From contig JAPKHK010000001.1 of the NCBI GenBank assembly GCA_026646885.1, positions 714,723 to 778,722 of the forward strand: a stretch of 64,000 nt of DNA. The letters are read 5' to 3'. The notes beneath the pieces were generated by a model. The model worked only from the letters and a program-made list of their open reading frames with translations. It did no database searches and was not told the DNA's origin. Position numbers and translations under genes: made by a program. Shown here piece by piece: positions 1 through 8,630 of the stretch; position 1 is the first letter of the stretch; each line of letters opens with the position of its first letter. This DNA is from Casimicrobiaceae bacterium (GTDB lineage: Bacteria > Pseudomonadota > Gammaproteobacteria > Burkholderiales > Casimicrobiaceae).

Positions 1-259
1 CGATCTCCATTCCACCGGCATAAAGCGCCCAAACCACCAGGTTGCGCTGACGACTCCATCCCGCGTGGTGGGCAAGCAGCCCCCCGATGAATGTACCCAG
101 CGCATGCGCAAGCTTGTCCAGCGGCACCGCGCTGCTCGCCTCAAGGGAATGCCACCCTTCGGGCAGCGGGACGAGCAAGGCGCAGGTAGCCAGGAAGAAC
201 CAAGCCAACAAGAGGCGCTTCCAGGCACGGCGCGAGAGGACAAAGAAGGCGGGAGGCAT
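1..259 (-). CDS. VanZ-like family protein (partial, N-terminal 86 residues)
   Basis: The reading frame begins at an ATG (257-259) and runs off the left edge, so only the N-terminus is visible. There is one N-terminal hydrophobic segment (about residues 16-32), followed by DKLAHALGTFIGGLLA and then ALYAGGMEI. This is the D-K-x-x-H motif and the start of the helix with conserved small and acidic residues that mark VanZ-like membrane proteins. The family is common beside cell-envelope and polysaccharide genes, but its function outside glycopeptide resistance is unknown. The gene is divergent from the polysaccharide locus. A GTG codon directly before the ATG is an alternative start. No convincing Shine-Dalgarno is visible. 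The VanZ call rests on the motif pattern alone. Confidence 0.6.
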   Translation of the reverse strand, partial: MPPAFFVLSRRAWKRLLLAWFFLATCALLVPLPEGWHSLEASSAVPLDKLAHALGTFIGGLLAHHAGWSRQRNLVVWALYAGGMEI

Positions 260-428
260 CACGTTGGAGAGTGTCCAAGGCCATAATCGGCGCACGGCGC
301 ATCATGCCCCATCCCCCGCTTGCGAGCCAGTGCCTGCCGCAGCATTGCCAAGCGACACCGAAGCAATTCACTTGACCACTGCGAGCTCTTTCGGGTTAGC
401 ATTGGGCAAACCGATCTTGAGAGCCGCA

Positions 429-677
429 ATGCTGGAACGGCCGGAATCCAGTTCCAATCTGGGGATAGCCATCGTGGTGTGGATTGCCTGGTTCGCGGCG
501 GGGTGGGTGCTGGTTGCCTCGTTTAGCGGATCGCAGGGCTTGGGGCTGGTCTGGGGGGTCTTCATTGCCTTGGCTGCCTTCGAGATCGGCAGACGTTCCT
601 TTCGCGCCGGCGCGGTGCTGATTTTTTTCGCCTTGCTGTCTTTGCTAGGCCGCGGCATCTACGGGCTTTTTTCGTGA
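429..677 (+). CDS. Small hypothetical membrane protein (82 aa)
   Basis: I do not recognise this protein. It has three hydrophobic stretches (about residues 11-30, 35-50 and 59-80) joined by short loops, one containing EIGRRSFR, so it is probably a three-helix inner-membrane protein. The frame is open further upstream, to position 87, but that part would overlap the divergent VanZ-like gene and has biased, low-complexity composition. The ATG at 429 is preferred because a GAGAG element lies about 5 bases ahead of it. It sits 28 bases before the sugar-transferase gene, so it is probably the first gene of the polysaccharide operon. Its role is not predictable from sequence. Confidence 0.55.
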   Translation: MLERPESSSNLGIAIVVWIAWFAAGWVLVASFSGSQGLGLVWGVFIALAAFEIGRRSFRAGAVLIFFALLSLLGRGIYGLFS

Positions 678-705
678 TTTCCGGCCGTCTCGTTTCTCGC
701 CAACC

Positions 706-2166
706 ATGAATGCTTCGCGCAGCCGCTTCATCTATCAAGCCAATGTCATCGCCGACCTCGCCGCACTGGCCTTCACCTGGCTCTATGCGGCCAAGGTCGC
801 CGGCGGCTATGAGACCGGATTTTCGCTGCGCTACATGATGGAGATGCGCCTGTCGCTCGCCAACCTCGTCGGGGCGGGTTTGCTCGCGCTGCTCTGGATA
901 CTGATCTTCCGGGCCCGCGGGCTTTATGCCCCTCGCCGCGCCAAATTCGACCTTGGGCTGGAGACCCTGGACATCGCCATCACCGCCGGCATCGGCACGG
1001 TGATGTTCGCCGCCCTCGGATTGTTCCTCAGGATCACGCTCTTCACGCCACTGTTTCTAGCGGTCTTCTGGGGCGTGGTCACCGTCGTCGAAGTGGTGTT
1101 CCGCCTGGGCCTGCATACGCTTCTGAGCAAGCTGCATCTAGGCGACCGCAACCAGCGCAATATCGTTATCGTCGGCACCAACGAAGCCGCCTGGGAATAC
1201 GCGCGCAAGATCGAGGCCAGCGCCAGCCTGGGATATCACCTCTTGGGTTTCATCGACGACCTGGTCATCATCTCCGGACCGGAAATGAAGCGACTCGGAC
1301 AGCTCAGGGATTTTTCCCAGCTACTGAAAGACCATGTCGTCGATGAAGTCGCCATCGCCATGCCCATGTATTCCTATTCCAAGCCCATCCAGGACATCAT
1401 CGATCAAGCGCACGAGCGCGGCATCGCGGTGCGATTCCCGCTCTCGCAGATATTCTCTGGCATGACTCGCAATAAGGTCTGGCGCGTGCGGCAGGAATCT
1501 ACTCTGGGGCCGGGCGGGGAGTTCTCATCGGATCTGGTCGTCTATTCCGGTTTCGAGTTGGGCGGACGTTACCTCGTGAAGCGCTTGTTCGACATCGTTT
1601 TCGCCGGAACGCTGCTCCTGGTGACGGCACCGATCACGCTCACCGCCGCCCTCCTCATCCTCGTCACCATGGGTCGGCCGGTGGTTTTCGTCCAGCGACG
1701 CTATGGCTACAACGGCCGGGTATTCAAGCTCTACAAGTTCCGCACCATGGTCAGGAATGCCGACGCGATGCAGGCCCAGCTCAGAACCATGAACGAGCGC
1801 GACGGGGCCGCGTTCAAGATGGAAAACGATCCACGCGTGACTCGCCTCGGGCGCCTCCTGCGTAAAACCAGCATCGATGAGTTGCCACAACTCATCAACG
1901 TCATCAAGGGCGACATGAGCATAGTCGGCCCGCGCCCCTTGCCCCTGGCCGATTATGAGCGCATGGACAATATCTCGCACCGGCGGCGCCTTTCGGTGCT
2001 GCCCGGAATCACCGGCACCTGGCAGATTTCCGGACGGGACAACATCACTTTTGACGAATGGATGAAGATGGATTTGGACTACATCGACAATTGGCGCCTC
2101 GCCACCGATCTAAAGATCATCCTTCTCACCGTGCCGATCGTGCTTTTCGGGCGGGGCGCCAAGTAG
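706..2166 (+). CDS. Undecaprenyl-phosphate sugar phosphotransferase (initiating glycosyltransferase)
   Basis: This polytopic enzyme transfers a sugar-1-phosphate from a UDP-sugar to undecaprenyl phosphate, the first step of exopolysaccharide repeat-unit assembly at the inner membrane. The 486 residues hold about four N-terminal helices (residues 10-140), a central nucleotide-binding-like fold starting near IVIVGTNEAA (about 150) and a C-terminal bacterial sugar-transferase domain from about residue 290. That domain begins with the membrane segment after KRLFDIVFA and continues with VQRRYGYNGRVFKLYKFRTM, DELPQLINVIKGDMSIVGPRP and a final amphipathic stretch. This is the WcaJ/GumD/EpsE architecture. 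The sugar is probably glucose or galactose, but this cannot be read from sequence. It leads a string of closely packed plus-strand genes. Confidence 0.9.
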   Translation: MNASRSRFIYQANVIADLAALAFTWLYAAKVAGGYETGFSLRYMMEMRLSLANLVGAGLLALLWILIFRARGLYAPRRAKFDLGLETLDIAITAGIGTVMFAALGLFLRITLFTPLFLAVFWGVVTVVEVVFRLGLHTLLSKLHLGDRNQRNIVIVGTNEAAWEYARKIEASASLGYHLLGFIDDLVIISGPEMKRLGQLRDFSQLLKDHVVDEVAIAMPMYSYSKPIQDIIDQAHERGIAVRFPLSQIFSGMTRNKVWRVRQESTLGPGGEFSSDLVVYSGFELGGRYLVKRLFDIVFAGTLLLVTAPITLTAALLILVTMGRPVVFVQRRYGYNGRVFKLYKFRTMVRNADAMQAQLRTMNERDGAAFKMENDPRVTRLGRLLRKTSIDELPQLINVIKGDMSIVGPRPLPLADYERMDNISHRRRLSVLPGITGTWQISGRDNITFDEWMKMDLDYIDNWRLATDLKIILLTVPIVLFGRGAK

Positions 2167-2184
2167 ATCGAAAGAGAACCATCC

Positions 2185-3150
2185 ATGACTCTGCGCTCCT
2201 TCGCCGAAGCGGTGCTGCGTGTGCTCGATTATGTCTTGTTGCTGCCGCTCCTGCCCGCGGCACTGCTGCTCAAGTTCGTGCGCCGCGCCGGCGTGCATCG
2301 ACTGCCGCGAAGCCGCGAACTGTTGCGCCGCCTTGGCGTGTTTGCACTGCGCGCGCACTACTATGAACCGCAGTTCGACTTCCGCGGCCTGGCGCGCCCG
2401 CTCGCCGACGTTCGGCCCTTGCCCGGCATCGACCTCGATCTGCCCGGCCAGCTCGCACTCCTCGACCGAATGCGCTTCGCCGAGGAACTGCGCGATCTGC
2501 CGCGCGAGCGGCGCGGCGAGCTCGAATACCACCTCGACAACCGCTTCTTTGAGGCTGGGGACGCGGAATTCCTCTACCAGATCATTCGCCTCAAGCAGCC
2601 ACGTCAGATCATCGAAATCGGCAGCGGCAACTCGACTGTTATGGCCATGAAGGCGCTAGCGCGCAACCGGCAAGACAACGCGGATTACCGGTGTGAGCAC
2701 ATCTGCATCGAGCCCTACGAAATGCCTTGGCTGGAAAAGACAGGAGCGCGAATCATCCGGCGCCGGGTGGAGGACGTCGGAAAGGAGATCTTCGCCACAC
2801 TCGGTCCGAACGATCTGCTGTTCATCGATTCGTCTCACGTGATCCGCCCGCAAGGCGACGTTTTGTTCGAAGTCCTGGAATTGCTACCCACGTTGCCGCC
2901 GGGCGTGATCGTGCATGTGCACGATATTTTCACACCGCGGGACTATCCGACCCAGTGGGTGATCAACGAGGTCAGGTTCTGGAACGAGCAGTATCTTCTG
3001 GAGGCATTCTTGAGTGGCAACGGCCGATGGCGTGTTCTGGCCGCACTCAACCACCTCTACCATGAAGAATTCGCCGCGCTCAAAGCCGTCTGCCCCCATT
3101 TGCAGCCGGACAGTGCGCCGTCCTCGTTCTACTTGCAGCGGCTCAATTGA
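2185..3150 (+). CDS. Class I SAM-dependent methyltransferase (Methyltransf_24-like)
   Basis: This 321-residue protein has a short N-terminal hydrophobic stretch (about 14-30) and a Rossmann methyltransferase core. Motif I reads IIEIGSGNST (about 140), followed by an acidic residue at the end of strand 2 (CIEPYEMPWL) and a DLLFIDSSHV motif. A metal- or substrate-site-like HVHDIFTPRDYP lies near residue 245. It resembles methyltransferases found in O-antigen and exopolysaccharide clusters, so it probably methylates a sugar or a lipid-linked intermediate; this is inferred from context. It starts 18 bases after the sugar transferase. Its last 8 bases overlap the convergent GT4 gene. Confidence 0.75.
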   Translation: MTLRSFAEAVLRVLDYVLLLPLLPAALLLKFVRRAGVHRLPRSRELLRRLGVFALRAHYYEPQFDFRGLARPLADVRPLPGIDLDLPGQLALLDRMRFAEELRDLPRERRGELEYHLDNRFFEAGDAEFLYQIIRLKQPRQIIEIGSGNSTVMAMKALARNRQDNADYRCEHICIEPYEMPWLEKTGARIIRRRVEDVGKEIFATLGPNDLLFIDSSHVIRPQGDVLFEVLELLPTLPPGVIVHVHDIFTPRDYPTQWVINEVRFWNEQYLLEAFLSGNGRWRVLAALNHLYHEEFAALKAVCPHLQPDSAPSSFYLQRLN

Positions 3151-4372
3151 GTGCTTCCGCGACACCGGAGGCGCTCTTGCGCTGGATTTGGGCCATTTCG
3201 CGCAGCAATTCGGCAAAGCGCAAGTGATTTGGCACCAGCGCGTAGTCCTTGGCGATGAGTGCCTGGCCACGAGCGATCAATGGCGCGACCTCGATCTGGC
3301 CGCTGATGAAGCGATCGACGGCTGCGGCCAGCGCCGCAGCGTCCCCCGGCGGCACCAGCACGCCGGCATCGCGCACCAGCTCTGGAATGGCGGTGATGGC
3401 GCTGGCGATCACCGGCACACCAGCGCGCATTGCTTCCATGAGCACGATTGGCATGCCCTCGGTAACGCTGCACAGCACGAAGAGATCTGCATCCCCGTAA
3501 AGGGCGAGCACCTGGTCATGGAAGCGCGACCCAAGCAGCCGCACCCTCTCCTGCAAACCCCTGGCCGCAATCTGGGCCTCCAACTGCGGTCGCGCCGGCC
3601 CTTCGCCGACGATGTCGCAGCGAAAGTCGGCGCCACGCGCGGCAAGAAGCGCGCAGGCCTCGATCAGCACATGCTGCGCCTTGTGCTCCGAGAGCCGCCC
3701 GACGTTGAGGATGCGCCACGGACCGGTGCCGCGCGGTATCCGCGTCGGCGGTGGCAGGGCCGGCACCCCCATGCCGATCACCTCCAGCCGCCGGGGTTGA
3801 ACGGCCGGGAAATGTTCGCGCAGGTAAGCCACGTTGAACTGGGAGATCGACACCAGAAGGTCGGCTCCCGCGAGTTTCTCCTGGAGATCCGGGGGAAAGT
3901 CGAAACTCAGATCGGAGCCGTGGAGGGTGAGCCCGTAGGGCAACCCCGACAACGCGCTGGCCCACCGCGCCACAGCGGCCGCACCGTAAGTGAAATGTGC
4001 ATGCAGCCGCACCCCCGGCAAACGCCCAAACCGCTTGAGCACCACCGCGGCGCCAGCCAGATGCGCCAGCGTGGTCCTCAGTGCCTCCTCGCCCGCCAAG
4101 GCGGCACGCATGGCCCGCAAGCAGCGCAAGGGATGGCGGAACACGGCCGCCAACAACGCCAAGAGAATTTCTCCGGCACGAATTTCATTGAGATAGAGTA
4201 CATCACTCAGAATCGCCCGCATGCGCGGGTGGATTTCCTTCTCCGCGGGCCGATGGTTTGCGACCAGCCGCAACTCGATACCGGCCTCGCGCAGGACTTC
4301 GAACTGATCGAAGACAAAGGTCTCGCTCAGACAAGGGAAAGTGGAGTTGAGAAAGACCACGCTGGGTTTCAC
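3143..4372 (-). CDS. Glycosyltransferase family 4 (exopolysaccharide assembly)
   Basis: This is a 409-residue GT-B fold glycosyltransferase. The N-terminal domain starts with VVFLNSTFPCLSETFV, the acceptor-side pattern of colanic-acid-type GT4 enzymes. The C-terminal donor domain contains ILNVGRLSEHKAQHVLIEA and the GT4 E-x7-E signature in SVTEGMPIVLMEAMRAGVPVIAS. A GILLALLAAVFRHP-like stretch near residue 100 is probably a membrane-associating helix. It would add a sugar to the undecaprenyl-linked oligosaccharide in the cytoplasm. It is transcribed opposite to its neighbours, overlaps the methyltransferase end by 8 bases, and is divergent from the GT2 gene. Donor and acceptor sugars cannot be assigned. 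Confidence 0.88.
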   Translation of the reverse strand: MKPSVVFLNSTFPCLSETFVFDQFEVLREAGIELRLVANHRPAEKEIHPRMRAILSDVLYLNEIRAGEILLALLAAVFRHPLRCLRAMRAALAGEEALRTTLAHLAGAAVVLKRFGRLPGVRLHAHFTYGAAAVARWASALSGLPYGLTLHGSDLSFDFPPDLQEKLAGADLLVSISQFNVAYLREHFPAVQPRRLEVIGMGVPALPPPTRIPRGTGPWRILNVGRLSEHKAQHVLIEACALLAARGADFRCDIVGEGPARPQLEAQIAARGLQERVRLLGSRFHDQVLALYGDADLFVLCSVTEGMPIVLMEAMRAGVPVIASAITAIPELVRDAGVLVPPGDAAALAAAVDRFISGQIEVAPLIARGQALIAKDYALVPNHLRFAELLREMAQIQRKSASGVAEALN

Positions 4373-4377
4373 GCCGC

Positions 4378-4383
4378 TATAAT
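4378..4383 (+). promoter_or_regulatory. Candidate -10 element (TATAAT) upstream of the GT2 gene
   Basis: A perfect TATAAT lies just outside the start codon of the minus-strand GT4, about 70 bases before the GT2 start. No good -35 hexamer is seen at 16-18 base spacing, so this is a weak call. It is the only promoter-like element in the 80-base divergent gap. Confidence 0.3.
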
Positions 4384-4452
4384 GCCAGAAGCTTCGTTCG
4401 GCAGCGATGTCCTAGCCCCGCGCCGAGCCGGGCACGCCGATCCGAGGAGTAC

Positions 4453-5628
4453 ATGAGCTTGGTTTCCGCCCTGTCCTGGGTTTGTCTGGCCCTGGCCATC
4501 CCGCCGCTGATCTACTTGGCGGCGGTTACACTCGCGGCATTGTTGCCTCGCCCCCCAGTGGTGCACGGCGCCAAGCCGCGCCGCATCGCCATCATCATTC
4601 CCGCTCACAACGAGGCTTTGCTCATCGCCGACACCGTGGCTCGGGCCCGGGAACTCAACTACCCGATCGAGGCCTTCACCGTGCTCGTCATTGCCGACAA
4701 CTGCACGGATGAGACTGCCGCTCTGGCGCGCACCGCAGGCGCGCGGGTACTTGAACGGAAGGGCAATCCGGGCAAGGGCCAAGGCCTCAACGATGCGCTC
4801 AAGCTGTTGCACGACGAACCTTGGGACGCCTTTCTGATTCTCGACGCCGACTCTCACCTGCACGCGCAGACTCTCTACGCGATCGACGGCGCGCTCACCG
4901 CGGGCGCCCCCGCCGTGCAAATCCGCTATGGCGTCTCCAACCCCCGCGACTCACTGCGCACGCGCGCCATGGAACTGTCGACCGCTTCCTTCAATGCCCT
5001 TAGACCCCGAGGCAAGACGGCGCTGGGGCTGTCTGCCGGCATCAACGGCAACGGCTTCTGCCTGGCCCGCGACACCGTGCAACGCGTTCCGTATCTCGCC
5101 CACTCGATCGTCGAAGACATCGAGTATCACATTCTGCTGCTTAAGGCGGGCTACCGCGTCGCCTTCCTGGACGAGGTCTGGGTCAAGGCCCAGATGCCTC
5201 TGGGCGGACGCGGATCTCAAGTCCAGCGCGTTCGCTGGGAACGAGGGCGCATCATTACGTTGCGCAATTATGCGCCGAGCTTCTTGCGCGATCTGCTCGC
5301 CGGCCACCCCAAGGCGCTCGACGGGCTGATCGATGTACTCATGCCGCCGGTGAGCCTGTTGTTTCTGCTGCTGCTTCCGCCTGCGATCTGGGGAAGCGTC
5401 TGGGCGCAAGCGCTCGCTATCGGGGGGTTCGGCGTTCTTGCCGCGCACTATGCCTTGGCAGCCTGGCGCTACGGAAGTCTGGGTTCCGCCGCTTTGCTTC
5501 TCGCCTACATACCATGGTACGTGATCTGGAAAACATGGGTCGTGCTGCACTCCTTGCTGACTGAGCGTAACTTGCCTTGGATCCGCACCGACCGTCACAA
5601 ACCACACTCCCCCCCCGCCGAGCGCTGA
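4453..5628 (+). CDS. Membrane-anchored glycosyltransferase family 2
   Basis: The 391 residues comprise one N-terminal helix (about 8-30), a GT-A domain and two or three C-terminal helices (about 300-370). The GT-A domain shows IIPAHNEALLIADTV, the D-x-D-like LILDADSHL and a processive-GT2-type QRVRW motif (about 258-262). That combination is shared by synthases of the cellulose/hyaluronan/PNAG superfamily and by many single-addition GT2 enzymes, so processivity is uncertain. An AGGAG element a few bases before the ATG supports the start. It opens a run of four plus-strand genes (GT2, GH16, deacetylase, acyltransferase) with almost no spacing between them. Confidence 0.87.
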   Translation: MSLVSALSWVCLALAIPPLIYLAAVTLAALLPRPPVVHGAKPRRIAIIIPAHNEALLIADTVARARELNYPIEAFTVLVIADNCTDETAALARTAGARVLERKGNPGKGQGLNDALKLLHDEPWDAFLILDADSHLHAQTLYAIDGALTAGAPAVQIRYGVSNPRDSLRTRAMELSTASFNALRPRGKTALGLSAGINGNGFCLARDTVQRVPYLAHSIVEDIEYHILLLKAGYRVAFLDEVWVKAQMPLGGRGSQVQRVRWERGRIITLRNYAPSFLRDLLAGHPKALDGLIDVLMPPVSLLFLLLLPPAIWGSVWAQALAIGGFGVLAAHYALAAWRYGSLGSAALLLAYIPWYVIWKTWVVLHSLLTERNLPWIRTDRHKPHSPPAER

Positions 5629-5630
5629 CC

Positions 5631-6485
5631 GTGATTCGCAGAGGAACCAGGCCACTGGCCACGGCCGCGTTGTTGCTTTCAGGCATGATCTACGCGCCGC
5701 TCCCTGCGCAAGCCGACACGCCCCCCGGCAAGATTTGGATGCCAGTCCCAGAACTGTCGGATGAATTCAACGGCGACGTACTCGACGAACGCAGATGGGA
5801 AACGCACAACCGTTACTACGCCGGCAAGAAACCCGGACTCTACGTACCTCGCAACGTGCGCGTATCCGCCGGCATGCTCGAGCTTTGGGCCCGACCCGAG
5901 TCCATGCCGGGAGCCCCATCGGGCTACCGCGACTACACCGTGGCCTACGCTTCCAGCAAGGCCATGGTGCACTATGGCTACTTGGAGGTGCGGGCCAGGC
6001 CGATGGCCGCGCGCATTGACTGTGGCTTCTGGCTCTACCGCTGGACCGAGACCGGCACCTATGAGATCGACATCTTCGAAATCGGCGGGACGGCACCGGG
6101 GCACGAAAACCTGGTGCACACCAACCTTCACTACTACCTCGGCGATCCGGCGCGCGAAAACGACCAGAACCGCCGCTCCGCCCCGTTGGCCTGGATTGCC
6201 CAGCGCGCTCTGGCCGCGGACTTCAATACCTATGGCCTCGAATGGAACGACCGCGAACTTCGATTCTATTTCAACGATCGCTTGATCCGCAGCGTGCCCA
6301 ACCGGCACTTCCATCATGCCATGAGCGCGCGTTTTTCCGCAGAAACTCAGCCCGATTGGTTCGGTTTGCCCCGCCGCGGAGAATTGCCGGCAAGCTTCCA
6401 GATCGATTACCTTCGGGTTTGGCGCGAAGCTGACCCTGTGGCACCTGCAACCTCACCTCGGTCAGTGAAGGGAACGGTGCCATGA
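5631..6485 (+). CDS. Secreted glycoside hydrolase family 16 protein
   Basis: This predicted exported endo-glycanase or transglycosidase carries the GH16 active-site motif EIDIFE (about residues 145-150). The first Glu is the expected nucleophile, the Asp the helper and the last Glu the acid/base. The GTG at 5631, two bases after the upstream stop, is chosen because a signal peptide begins right there: RRG followed by a hydrophobic core ending in PAQA. An upstream ATG at 5577 is open but would place 18 residues before the signal peptide and overlap the GT2 gene. The substrate may be the polysaccharide made by this locus, as for other glycanases inside EPS clusters; that is inference. The stop overlaps the deacetylase start by 4 bases. 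Confidence 0.85.
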   Translation: MIRRGTRPLATAALLLSGMIYAPLPAQADTPPGKIWMPVPELSDEFNGDVLDERRWETHNRYYAGKKPGLYVPRNVRVSAGMLELWARPESMPGAPSGYRDYTVAYASSKAMVHYGYLEVRARPMAARIDCGFWLYRWTETGTYEIDIFEIGGTAPGHENLVHTNLHYYLGDPARENDQNRRSAPLAWIAQRALAADFNTYGLEWNDRELRFYFNDRLIRSVPNRHFHHAMSARFSAETQPDWFGLPRRGELPASFQIDYLRVWREADPVAPATSPRSVKGTVP

Positions 6486-7426
6486 GCTTGAGGACACTCA
6501 TTGATCGCGCCGTGCTTGCCGCCGGCCTGGTGCGCCTGGCGCGGCAACGCCACCATGATGCCGTGCCGGTGCTGATGTACCACGGCGTCGTTGCCGACGA
6601 TGAACCGCTGGCGGATGGTGATTGGCTGCAAGTTCGGGTCAGCGAGTTTCGGGAGCACATGGCCCATCTAGCCGAAAACTATACGGTCTGCCGAATCGAC
6701 GAGATCTTCGCTCAGCCCCCGCTCCCCAGCGAGCGTCCCCGCGCCTTGATCACCTTCGATGATGGCTACGCCAACAATCTTCACCACGCACTGCCGGTTC
6801 TCAAGGAGTTCGGCCTTCCCGCGCTCATCTTCTTGGTGACGGGTCACATCGACACTCAACGCCTGTTTTGGTGGGATCGCTTGCATCTGGCCTGCCTCGG
6901 CGCGGCCGCACCCGACCCCGCGCAAGTGCGCGCTCTCAAGCAGCGCAGCCCACGCGACATCAAGTCCGCGGTGGATGCCTACCTCGCCGCCAAGCGCCTG
7001 AGCGCACCCGATTCCGCCCCCGAACCCTACCGCGCGCTTACTCTGAAGGAACTCGCCACGCTGGCAGACTCCGGGCTGATCGAGTTTGGGTCCCACACTC
7101 ATGGGCACGAAATTCTGGAACGCCTAAGCGCCGAGGAGGTCAGCGCGACACTTGAGGTTTCCGCCGAGCGCTTGCACAAGTGGGGACAAAAGGCGCGCCA
7201 CTTCGCCGCACCGAATGGCGATTATCGCGATGACCAAATTCCGCTGATCGAGGCCGCCGGATACGCCTCCTGCTTCGCCACCGAAGAGGGGCTTTGGCGG
7301 CCACGAGAGCGGCCGTATCGAATCCCCCGTGTCGGTATCGGCCGCGGCACCACTCTCGAACGGTTCGCATTGCAGCTCTCGGGGCTCAAGTACTGGCTCA
7401 AACGGCCGGCCCAGGCGGAAGGCTGA
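6482..7426 (+). CDS. Polysaccharide deacetylase (NodB/CE4 family)
   Basis: This is a 314-residue predicted metal-dependent deacetylase of N- or O-acetylated sugars. MYHGV (about 32-36) is the opening strand common in these enzymes, TFDDGYAN (91-98) holds the catalytic and metal Asp pair, and GSHTHGH (203-209) supplies metal histidines. No cleavable signal peptide is evident. The N-terminus is short and mildly hydrophobic, so the protein may act on cytoplasmic or membrane-associated intermediates. The ATG overlaps the GH16 stop (ATGA), which implies translational coupling. Together with the adjacent acyltransferase it suggests that the acetylation state of the polymer is edited. Confidence 0.87.
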   Translation: MSLRTLIDRAVLAAGLVRLARQRHHDAVPVLMYHGVVADDEPLADGDWLQVRVSEFREHMAHLAENYTVCRIDEIFAQPPLPSERPRALITFDDGYANNLHHALPVLKEFGLPALIFLVTGHIDTQRLFWWDRLHLACLGAAAPDPAQVRALKQRSPRDIKSAVDAYLAAKRLSAPDSAPEPYRALTLKELATLADSGLIEFGSHTHGHEILERLSAEEVSATLEVSAERLHKWGQKARHFAAPNGDYRDDQIPLIEAAGYASCFATEEGLWRPRERPYRIPRVGIGRGTTLERFALQLSGLKYWLKRPAQAEG

Positions 7427-7429
7427 ACC

Positions 7430-8533
7430 TTGGCCGCGACCGCTCGCGCTCGCCCTGTGACCCGCGCGGAGGCCGCGGTACGAGCCGCGGAATGGAATGC
7501 TCTGGCCGCCGCACTACCGTTTGCCTCGGTCTTCACGACCTGGGAGTGGGTGGATACATGGTGGAACCACTTCGGTGAAACCTACGAGCCCTGCACCCTT
7601 TTTGTCGAGCGCGGTGAAGAACTGCTGGGCGTCTTGCCCCTCGCGTTCAAAAAGCTCGGGTGGCATCGCGATGGTTTGGGAGGCCGGGTGCTGCTATACG
7701 CCAGCAGCTTGGAGCTATCCCCCGATCACCTCGATCTGATCGCCAAACCAGAGGAAGCCTCGGTCTGTCTCAAGGCCCTTGTCGACTACCTGCATCGCAC
7801 TCCTGCCGCCTGGGACGTTCTCGATCTCTCCGGCCTTGCCGCTGGCGGAAACCTAGATCGACTATTCGCCAGCGGGTCGCTCTCCGGCAACCGGACGACA
7901 CTCTCGCGAGCGCCCTATCTTGCGCTGGCGGGAACGTTTGACGACTATTTGCAGGCCTTCTCCGCCAAGGCCCGCTATAACTTTGGACGTGCACTTCGCC
8001 AACTCGAGGCCCAAGGATTCACATTCGTCGAAGTGCAACCCGCGGAGGCAGACGCCTTCTTCCTGGACCTCTATGCACTGCACGCTCGGCGATCCAGTGC
8101 GAAGGGCGTCGCCAGCACGTTTCAGGGAGAGTCCATCGCTCGCTTCCATCGCGAGCTGCTCCAGCGTACCGCGGGCCTTGGCTGGCATTGGAATCGCGCG
8201 CTGCGCGGCCCAAATGGCATGGTGGCCGGGATCTATGCCTACTTGGTCGCCGGCCGGATTGCCTATTATCAGATCGCCATCGACCCGGTCTGGGAACGTT
8301 ATAGCCCCGGGACGGCCCTGATCTTCGGGGCTTTGCGCGACGCCTATGCGAGCCGCGCCGCCGAATTCGACTTTCTCCGCGGCGAGGAAGAATACAAGCG
8401 GCGCTGGACCCGGGACGCCCGCGAGGTGGTTCGCTGGCGGCTCTTTGCCGCTACCCCGCGCGGCCTGCTCGCCAGATTCTGGAGCAGCGCATACGGGTGG
8501 GCCCGTCGCGCCAAACATCGCTGGCACGGTTGA
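7430..8533 (+). CDS. FemAB/GNAT-like acyltransferase (BioF2-like domain)
   Basis: This 367-residue protein resembles the CelD/BioF2-type acetyltransferase family often found in exopolysaccharide loci. Supporting segments are FTTWEWVDTWWNHFG near the N-terminus, KARYNFGRALRQLEAQG in the middle, and a C-terminal GNAT core with YYQIAIDPVWERYSPGTALIFGALRDA and FDFLRGEEEYKRRW. That last pattern is typical of the family. The start is uncertain: a TTG lies 3 bases after the deacetylase stop, and a GTG at 7457 is an alternative. It is the last gene of this four-gene run and ends just before a convergent operon. It probably N- or O-acylates a sugar, but the acyl donor is unknown. Confidence 0.72.
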   Translation: MAATARARPVTRAEAAVRAAEWNALAAALPFASVFTTWEWVDTWWNHFGETYEPCTLFVERGEELLGVLPLAFKKLGWHRDGLGGRVLLYASSLELSPDHLDLIAKPEEASVCLKALVDYLHRTPAAWDVLDLSGLAAGGNLDRLFASGSLSGNRTTLSRAPYLALAGTFDDYLQAFSAKARYNFGRALRQLEAQGFTFVEVQPAEADAFFLDLYALHARRSSAKGVASTFQGESIARFHRELLQRTAGLGWHWNRALRGPNGMVAGIYAYLVAGRIAYYQIAIDPVWERYSPGTALIFGALRDAYASRAAEFDFLRGEEEYKRRWTRDAREVVRWRLFAATPRGLLARFWSSAYGWARRAKHRWHG

Positions 8534-8568
8534 CCAAGCCCAGGCGCGAAGGGCAGTGCGCGGGGCAA

Positions 8569-8587
8569 GTGTCCACTAGTAGGACAC
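8569..8587. terminator. Small inverted repeat between convergent operons
   Basis: GTGTCC and GGACAC form a perfect 6-bp stem around a 7-base loop in the 97-base gap where two operons converge. There is no T-run on either side, so intrinsic termination is only possible, not shown. Confidence 0.25.
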
Positions 8588-8630
8588 CTAGGATCGCCAC
8601 CGCTCGAAGCGAGGGTCGCAGCCGGTTGGG

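Noticed and set aside
87..428. N-terminal extension of the small membrane protein gene
   Set aside because: The open frame overlaps the divergent VanZ-like gene and its translation is low-complexity and polar; the ATG at 429 has a ribosome site.
3014..4456. 480-codon open frame opposite the GT4 gene
   Set aside because: Antisense shadow of a well-supported glycosyltransferase; the translation is rich in His, Gln and Arg without any motif.
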